DNA from: Paenibacillus assamensis DSM 18201
GTDB taxonomy: Bacteria; Bacillota; Bacilli; Paenibacillales; Paenibacillaceae
Length of the DNA: 64,000 nt
Assembly (NCBI RefSeq): GCF_000422445.1
Contig: NZ_AULU01000003.1
Coordinates: forward strand, 62,001-126,000
Direction of reading: 5' to 3'
The stretch's first letter is position 1; each line of letters begins with the position of its first letter. Positions 59,850-64,000 of this stretch are shown piece after piece. The notes under the pieces are model-generated. The model worked only from the letters and a program-made list of their open reading frames with translations. It was not told where the DNA came from and searched no databases. The position numbers and the translations under genes are program-made.

Positions 59850-59933
59850 TTAAGCATATTCAATCCAATAGTAAATACCAATTGCCAAAAAGAGCGCCGC
59901 AAGAGCGAATAATGTTCCCCATAAATATTTCAT
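59850..59933 (-). CDS. 27-residue single-pass membrane microprotein
   Basis: MKYLWGTLFALAALFLAIGI followed by YYWIEYA: one hydrophobic helix with a Lys at the N-terminus and an acidic C-terminus. GGAGGT lies 7 bases before the ATG, an excellent ribosome site, and TAA ends it. It begins 50 bases after the DUF350 stop and 74 bases before the zinc-ribbon gene, in the same direction. The function is unknown; it may bind the DUF350 membrane protein. Confidence 0.65.
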   Translation of the reverse strand: MKYLWGTLFALAALFLAIGIYYWIEYA

Positions 59934-59982
59934 CTTGGCAACCTCCGTTTCGTTCACCATCTTGCTACTCAGATCCAAATCA

Positions 59983-60405
59983 TTAAGTTTCCAAGCTTGC
60001 CCCTATAATGTAAGAGAGAGAAATGGATATAACCATCGCAAGAAATCCTACTGCACGGTTATCTCGTTCAATTTCTTCATCAAGCTTAAAAAACGGCATC
60101 AAAAATCCAAACAAAAAGTAAGCCGACAGCAATAAAACATATCCTAATACAGCCCACTGTAGTGACGTATACAGCGAATCATAGGATTGGATGCCAAAAC
60201 GAAAAATGTTACATATCCCAAATATTTTCCCGCCCGTTGCCATAGCCACGCTCACATTACCACGTTTGATCTCATCCCAGCATTTATAGCGTGTGACCGC
60301 TTCAAACAATACGAGCAAAACAATAAGCGCCAAGCAAGCTACCGAGAAATAGGCGAGCATTTTAAAGTACGGGTTTAACAACCACTCTCCAACTAGCGTT
60401 TCCAT
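59983..60405 (-). CDS. DUF350-family membrane protein
   Basis: 140 residues with four hydrophobic segments (about 15-40, 52-75 in part, 80-105, 118-138). The pattern EIKRGNVSVAMATGGKIFGI, repeated in variant form as LDEEIERDNRAVGFLAMVIS, shows the internal duplication of the DUF350 family. Function is unknown. Starts are available as GTG, ATG and ATG; the ATG at 60405 has the best spacing from GAGGGTG. It follows mutS2 by 38 bases and is likely in its operon. Confidence 0.8.
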   Translation of the reverse strand: METLVGEWLLNPYFKMLAYFSVACLALIVLLVLFEAVTRYKCWDEIKRGNVSVAMATGGKIFGICNIFRFGIQSYDSLYTSLQWAVLGYVLLLSAYFLFGFLMPFFKLDEEIERDNRAVGFLAMVISISLSYIIGASLET

Positions 60406-60442
60406 GTTCATCACCCTCTGTACCGTTACTCTTTACTTTCCT

Positions 60443-62803
60443 CTATTTCAGTTCTGCTACCGTAACGCCTGCTCCACCTTCGCCATATTGACCTAACCGG
60501 AAGCTTTTTACATGTCTATGCCTGCGTAGGAACTCTTGCACTCCGGTGCGAAGTACACCTGTACCCATGCCGTGAATAATATACACCTGTCCAAGATTAC
60601 TGAGCAAAGCTTCATCCAAGAAGCGATCCACTTCAATAATAGCTTCCTCGACATTTTCTCCACGTAAATCGAGTTCAGAACGAACATGCTCATCTCGGGA
60701 ACGCTTCACTTTCGAGCCTGATTTCTGCTTCTCATACTCCATCGGCTTGGCGGCTGCAATTAGTTCAAGATCGTCTTTACGAACTTTCATTTTCATAATG
60801 CCAAGTTGAACAATTGCTTCAGTAGCTCCAGCCATTTCTACCACATGACCTTTTTGGTTTAGGCTGTATACTCTAACTTCATCACCAGGTCCAATTTCAC
60901 GCGGTGCCTTGGCTTGCTTGTTCTGGACGCCAAGCTTCTTAGCAGGAGCTGCTTCATCCAGTTTCTTGCGAGCTTCCGTCATTCGATGATCTTGCAGCTT
61001 AGCACCTTCCTGCGCCAACTTGCGCAGTTCCTCAATCGCTTCCTCTGCTTCTTTTCTTGCTTTGTCCACAATCGCACGAGCTTCATCTTCTGCACGTTCG
61101 ATTCGTTTCTCACGTTCTGCTTCATACTTCGCTCGTTCCGCTTCAAGTTCTCCTCGTAAAGCTTCATTGTTGCGACGAAGCTGCTCAGCTGAATGTCGCT
61201 CTTCTTCTGCACGCAAACGGTTCTGCTCCAAAGAAGCAATCATCGTTTCAATCCTCAAATCTTCTTCCGTAACTTCACCCTTCGCATGCTCAATAATGGA
61301 AGAAGGTAGGCCCAGACGTTCCGCAATAGCAAACGCATTACTACGTCCAGGCACCCCAATTAGCAGTCGATACGTCGGTCGAAGCGTCTGCACATCAAAT
61401 TCCATACTAGCATTAATAATGCCTTTACGTTCATATGCATACGCCTTTAACTCCGAGTAATGCGTTGTTGCTACGATACGGCAGCCCATACGATGCATAT
61501 GCTCTAATAAAGCAATTGCCAATGCTGATCCCTCAGCAGGGTCAGTACCTGCACCTAATTCATCCATCAGCACGAGACTTTTCGGTGTCATTTGCTTCAA
61601 AATGCGGATGATATTCGTAAGATGGCTTGAGAAAGTACTCAGGCTTTGCTCAATGCTCTGCTCATCACCGATATCAGCATAAATCGCATCGAATACACAC
61701 ATCTGACTACCTTCATTAGCAGGTATGAATAGACCGGACATTGCCATCAAGCTCAACAGCCCAACTGTTTTCAAGCTTACGGTCTTACCGCCTGTGTTGG
61801 GACCTGTTACGATAATGGTTGTGTAGTCATTGCCCAATTCGATATCCGTCGGCACAACGATCTCTCGTGGAATAAGCGGATGTCTGCCTCGCTTCAACTT
61901 AATATAGCCACGATCATTCATAATCGGCAAAACCGACTTGGATTCATGAGCATAACGTGCTTTGGCGAAAATAAAGTCTAACAACGCAATCGTGTCCGTA
62001 TCATACATAAGCAGATCAACTTGTTCCCCAACTCGATCTGTTAATCGGGACAATATGCGTTCCACTTCACGTTCTTCTTGCATCTTCGTTTCTCTAAGCT
62101 TGTTGTTCATGGTCACAATAGCTTCTGGTTCGATAAATAAAGTAGCTCCTGAACTAGACTGATCATGAACGATGCCGCCAAAATGACCACGATATTCTTG
62201 CTTAACCGGAATGACATAACGGTCATTACGAATTGTAACGAGTTGGTCTTGGAGCATTTTGGCTGTACTTTGGGAGCGAATCATCGATTCCAGCTTCTCA
62301 CGAATACGCGTCTCTCCAATACGAAGCTCACGTCTAATCGTTGCAAGCTCAGCACTTGCCTGATCCAGGACATCTCCTTGATTATCAACGCATTGACGAA
62401 TATCGTCTTCTAGCGCTTTCTGATCACTGATCGAATCGACAAGCTGATTCAACAAAGGTACTGGATGATCTTCGTGCACACTATTCACATATCGATTCAT
62501 GCGACGTCCCGCATTCGTTAACGCAGATATTTCCCATAGTTCCAGTGCATTCAGGATCGCACCGATTCGAGCTCTCTGCAGGGCAGGGCGAATATTTTTC
62601 ACACCTGATAAAGGTGCGCCACCCTTAAGGCGATCTACGGTATAAGCCTCATCTGTAGCTTGTAGGCTGCGCTTTACTTCTTCTAGGTCCGAACTTGGCT
62701 GCAAATTAAGCGCCAATTCTTCTCCAAGATCTGTAGCAGCATATTGCGACAAGCTTTGCGTAATTTTCGTATATTCTAAAGTTTTAAATATTTTTGTATC
62801 CAA
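60443..62803 (-). CDS. mutS2: MutS2 endonuclease
   Basis: 786 residues. A helical clamp/core region leads to an ABC-type ATPase with IIVTGPNTGGKTVSLKT (Walker A), LVLMDELGAGTDPAEGSALA (Walker B and signature) and ATTHYSELKAYAY. A long coiled coil (about 520-620, RAEEERHSAEQLRRNNEA) and a C-terminal Smr domain (LDLRGENVEEAI, IHGMGTGVLRTGVQ) complete it. It lacks the MutS mismatch-recognition domain. MutS2 suppresses recombination or rescues collided ribosomes in Firmicutes. The start is TTG, 12 bases after GAGAGGAG. Confidence 0.95.
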   Translation of the reverse strand: MDTKIFKTLEYTKITQSLSQYAATDLGEELALNLQPSSDLEEVKRSLQATDEAYTVDRLKGGAPLSGVKNIRPALQRARIGAILNALELWEISALTNAGRRMNRYVNSVHEDHPVPLLNQLVDSISDQKALEDDIRQCVDNQGDVLDQASAELATIRRELRIGETRIREKLESMIRSQSTAKMLQDQLVTIRNDRYVIPVKQEYRGHFGGIVHDQSSSGATLFIEPEAIVTMNNKLRETKMQEEREVERILSRLTDRVGEQVDLLMYDTDTIALLDFIFAKARYAHESKSVLPIMNDRGYIKLKRGRHPLIPREIVVPTDIELGNDYTTIIVTGPNTGGKTVSLKTVGLLSLMAMSGLFIPANEGSQMCVFDAIYADIGDEQSIEQSLSTFSSHLTNIIRILKQMTPKSLVLMDELGAGTDPAEGSALAIALLEHMHRMGCRIVATTHYSELKAYAYERKGIINASMEFDVQTLRPTYRLLIGVPGRSNAFAIAERLGLPSSIIEHAKGEVTEEDLRIETMIASLEQNRLRAEEERHSAEQLRRNNEALRGELEAERAKYEAEREKRIERAEDEARAIVDKARKEAEEAIEELRKLAQEGAKLQDHRMTEARKKLDEAAPAKKLGVQNKQAKAPREIGPGDEVRVYSLNQKGHVVEMAGATEAIVQLGIMKMKVRKDDLELIAAAKPMEYEKQKSGSKVKRSRDEHVRSELDLRGENVEEAIIEVDRFLDEALLSNLGQVYIIHGMGTGVLRTGVQEFLRRHRHVKSFRLGQYGEGGAGVTVAELK

Positions 62804-62956
62804 TCGAAGTCACGACTCCTCTCGGTTTCTCATTATAGCCTATCTCATGGATGAAGGCGATGCTGTCAAATGTTGTCATCATGAAGATGACAGATGTGGT
62901 TACACTAATTGTTGCACAATCTGTACCCTTTATAAACGAAAAAGGAGGATTCCCAC

Positions 62957-63319
62957 ATGAGTATTTTAGGTCACATCGTTCGATTTATCGTTGCTGCCTT
63001 TGTTATTATGGTTACGGCGTGGCTCGTACCAGCCTTCTCCGTTGGCGGTTTCTGGAGCGCCTTATTCTTGGCCCTTGCTATTGCCATACTGGGATGGGTT
63101 GCAGAGGCTATTTTTGGCGGCCGCGTTACTCCATTTGGCAGAGGCATAGTCGGCTTCCTAGTCAGTGCGCTAATTATCTACGTCGCCCAGTTCTTTGTCG
63201 GCGGTGTATCCGTGTCAATATTTGGCGCATTAATAGCAGCACTTGTGATTGGATTGATCGACCTGTTCATTCCAGTTGCTACACCGTACGAAGCTGGACG
63301 CAGCAAAGAAACCAAATAA
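62957..63319 (+). CDS. Phage-holin-4-type (YvlD-like) membrane protein
   Basis: 120 residues with about four hydrophobic segments (8-27, 33-52, 63-80, 84-107) and a short polar tail. FGGRVTPFGRGIVGFLVSALIIY matches the phage_holin_4_2/YvlD family, which are small bacterial membrane proteins often linked to envelope stress rather than phage. AAAGGAGG lies about 8 bases before the ATG. It is divergent from mutS2. Confidence 0.8.
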   Translation: MSILGHIVRFIVAAFVIMVTAWLVPAFSVGGFWSALFLALAIAILGWVAEAIFGGRVTPFGRGIVGFLVSALIIYVAQFFVGGVSVSIFGALIAALVIGLIDLFIPVATPYEAGRSKETK

Positions 63320-63536
63320 CGCAATATGCGATGCAATACTAAATGCAAGAAATGCAAGTAGGACATGCACACTTTGTTCACATAACGTTCACAACAGGCA
63401 ACAAATCATGACAAAATATCCCTTCCTCACAACGTATACTTATGAAAATATAAGTATGCCACCAATCCAACAGTACGAAGCATCTAAGTAGCAACAAGTA
63501 ACCACTGTTGGAGCCATTGAGGAAGGGAGTCCTTTT

Positions 63537-63896
63537 ATGTTAAGAAAAACAGCACTCATTTGTGCTTCCGCTATCATAGTAGTATTTATCTTGTCAGCTT
63601 GTGGTCAGGAAAAAGCAAATCAAGAGCAGCAAACTGCTGATGTCAAACTAATCATAAAAGCATCAAATTATAAGTTTGACCAAACTGAATATCGTGTAAA
63701 AGGAAATCAGCCTGTACAATTTAGTCTCGAATCAATCGGCAATCACGGCATTACTGTTGATAAATTGGATTTATCGCTAGATCCAACAAATCCAACTCAA
63801 GTCATCACTCCTACAGCTGGCACTTATACGTTTGAGTGCAGCATTGCATGCGGCTCAGGACACAAAGAGATGAAAGCAACTTTAATTGTGGAATAG
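63537..63896 (+). CDS. Cupredoxin-domain lipoprotein with CuA motif
   Basis: 119 residues. A lipoprotein signal ends in LSAC (residue about 22). The remaining small beta-sandwich has a histidine in GNHGITV and the cluster CSIACGSGHKEM, which reads C-x3-C-x3-H-x2-M, the CuA ligand set of cytochrome c oxidase subunit II and nitrous oxide reductase. Residues GTYTFEC precede it as in subunit II. It lacks membrane helices and a length suitable for a true subunit II, so it is more likely a copper electron-transfer or copper-delivery lipoprotein on the outer face. GAAGGGAG precedes the ATG. Confidence 0.85.
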   Translation: MLRKTALICASAIIVVFILSACGQEKANQEQQTADVKLIIKASNYKFDQTEYRVKGNQPVQFSLESIGNHGITVDKLDLSLDPTNPTQVITPTAGTYTFECSIACGSGHKEMKATLIVE

Positions 63897-64000
63897 AAGA
63901 ATAATCGAGTACATACACACCAAGCAGCCGCCATGCTCCGATTTTTTTTCGGCACGGCGGCTATATCCATAATACGCAGCTTTTTTCAATCTAAACTTCT

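Noticed and set aside
62957-63319. Prophage holin
   Set aside because: The phage_holin_4_2 name covers ordinary bacterial YvlD-like membrane proteins; no lysin, tail or integrase genes are near.
63922-63958. Hairpin AGCCGCC...GGCGGCT with a T8 loop near the right edge
   Set aside because: The T-run lies in the loop and not after the stem, so a standard terminator is doubtful; it may still end the cupredoxin transcript.

Overview
The window looks like a chromosomal segment of a Paenibacillus species. Support comes from the endospore genes (a gamma-type small acid-soluble spore protein, CotF-like coat proteins, a Spo0E-like phosphatase, YtxC), an S-layer-homology protein, T-box and SAM-I leaders, AGGAGG-type ribosome binding sites, moderate-to-low GC by eye, and gene orders known from Bacillales (ytxC-thrS, alaR-alaT, liaF-liaS-liaR). 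The species cannot be fixed from the sequence alone. No tRNA, rRNA, IS element, prophage or CRISPR array was seen.

Region 1 (1-12,973, minus strand): one uninterrupted reading frame of at least 4,324 codons, open at the left edge. It is a hybrid fatty-acyl-AMP ligase/PKS/aminotransferase/NRPS megasynthase of the iturin-mycosubtilin type, and should build a beta-amino-fatty-acid lipopeptide. Its first complete adenylation domain has a pocket unlike the Asn code expected at position 1 of iturins, and an adenylation-domain remnant sits between the first C and PCP domains. Region 2 (13.6-18.7 kb): a PadR - HAAS/DUF1700 - DUF4097 - ABC ATPase - FtsX-type permease operon, read towards the synthetase but separated from it by a terminator. 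It may be an export or self-protection unit.

Region 3 (19-30 kb): an SLH-domain surface protein, serC, a type I-beta-like glutamine synthetase with a GlnR/TnrA-type box, DAHP synthase, ispH, and a two-component system next to an HtrA protease. Region 4 (31.6-38.3 kb): liaFSR, a gamma-SASP gene too short for usual ORF cut-offs, a 3D-domain protein, and thrS under a T-box. With the HtrA system this makes an envelope-stress neighbourhood. Region 5 (38.3-44.4 kb): ytxC, mqnC, and metA-metI-metC under a SAM-I riboswitch.

Region 6 (44.5-64 kb): corA behind a structured leader ending in a terminator, an HRDC protein preceded by a consensus promoter and a very strong hairpin terminator, and housekeeping and sporulation genes: a 5'-3' exonuclease, an RluA-type pseudouridine synthase, a PduO/CobU-like pair, a Spo0E-like protein, alaR-alaT, coat proteins, an FAD oxidoreductase, an MFS transporter and mutS2. 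It also holds a DUF350 protein with a 27-residue membrane microprotein downstream, and a cupredoxin lipoprotein carrying a complete CuA motif.

The most novel items are the lipopeptide synthetase, the corA leader RNA and the orphan promoter-terminator unit at 47.1-47.2 kb. Several start codons were moved downstream where a ribosome binding site or an ATGA overlap decided the matter.
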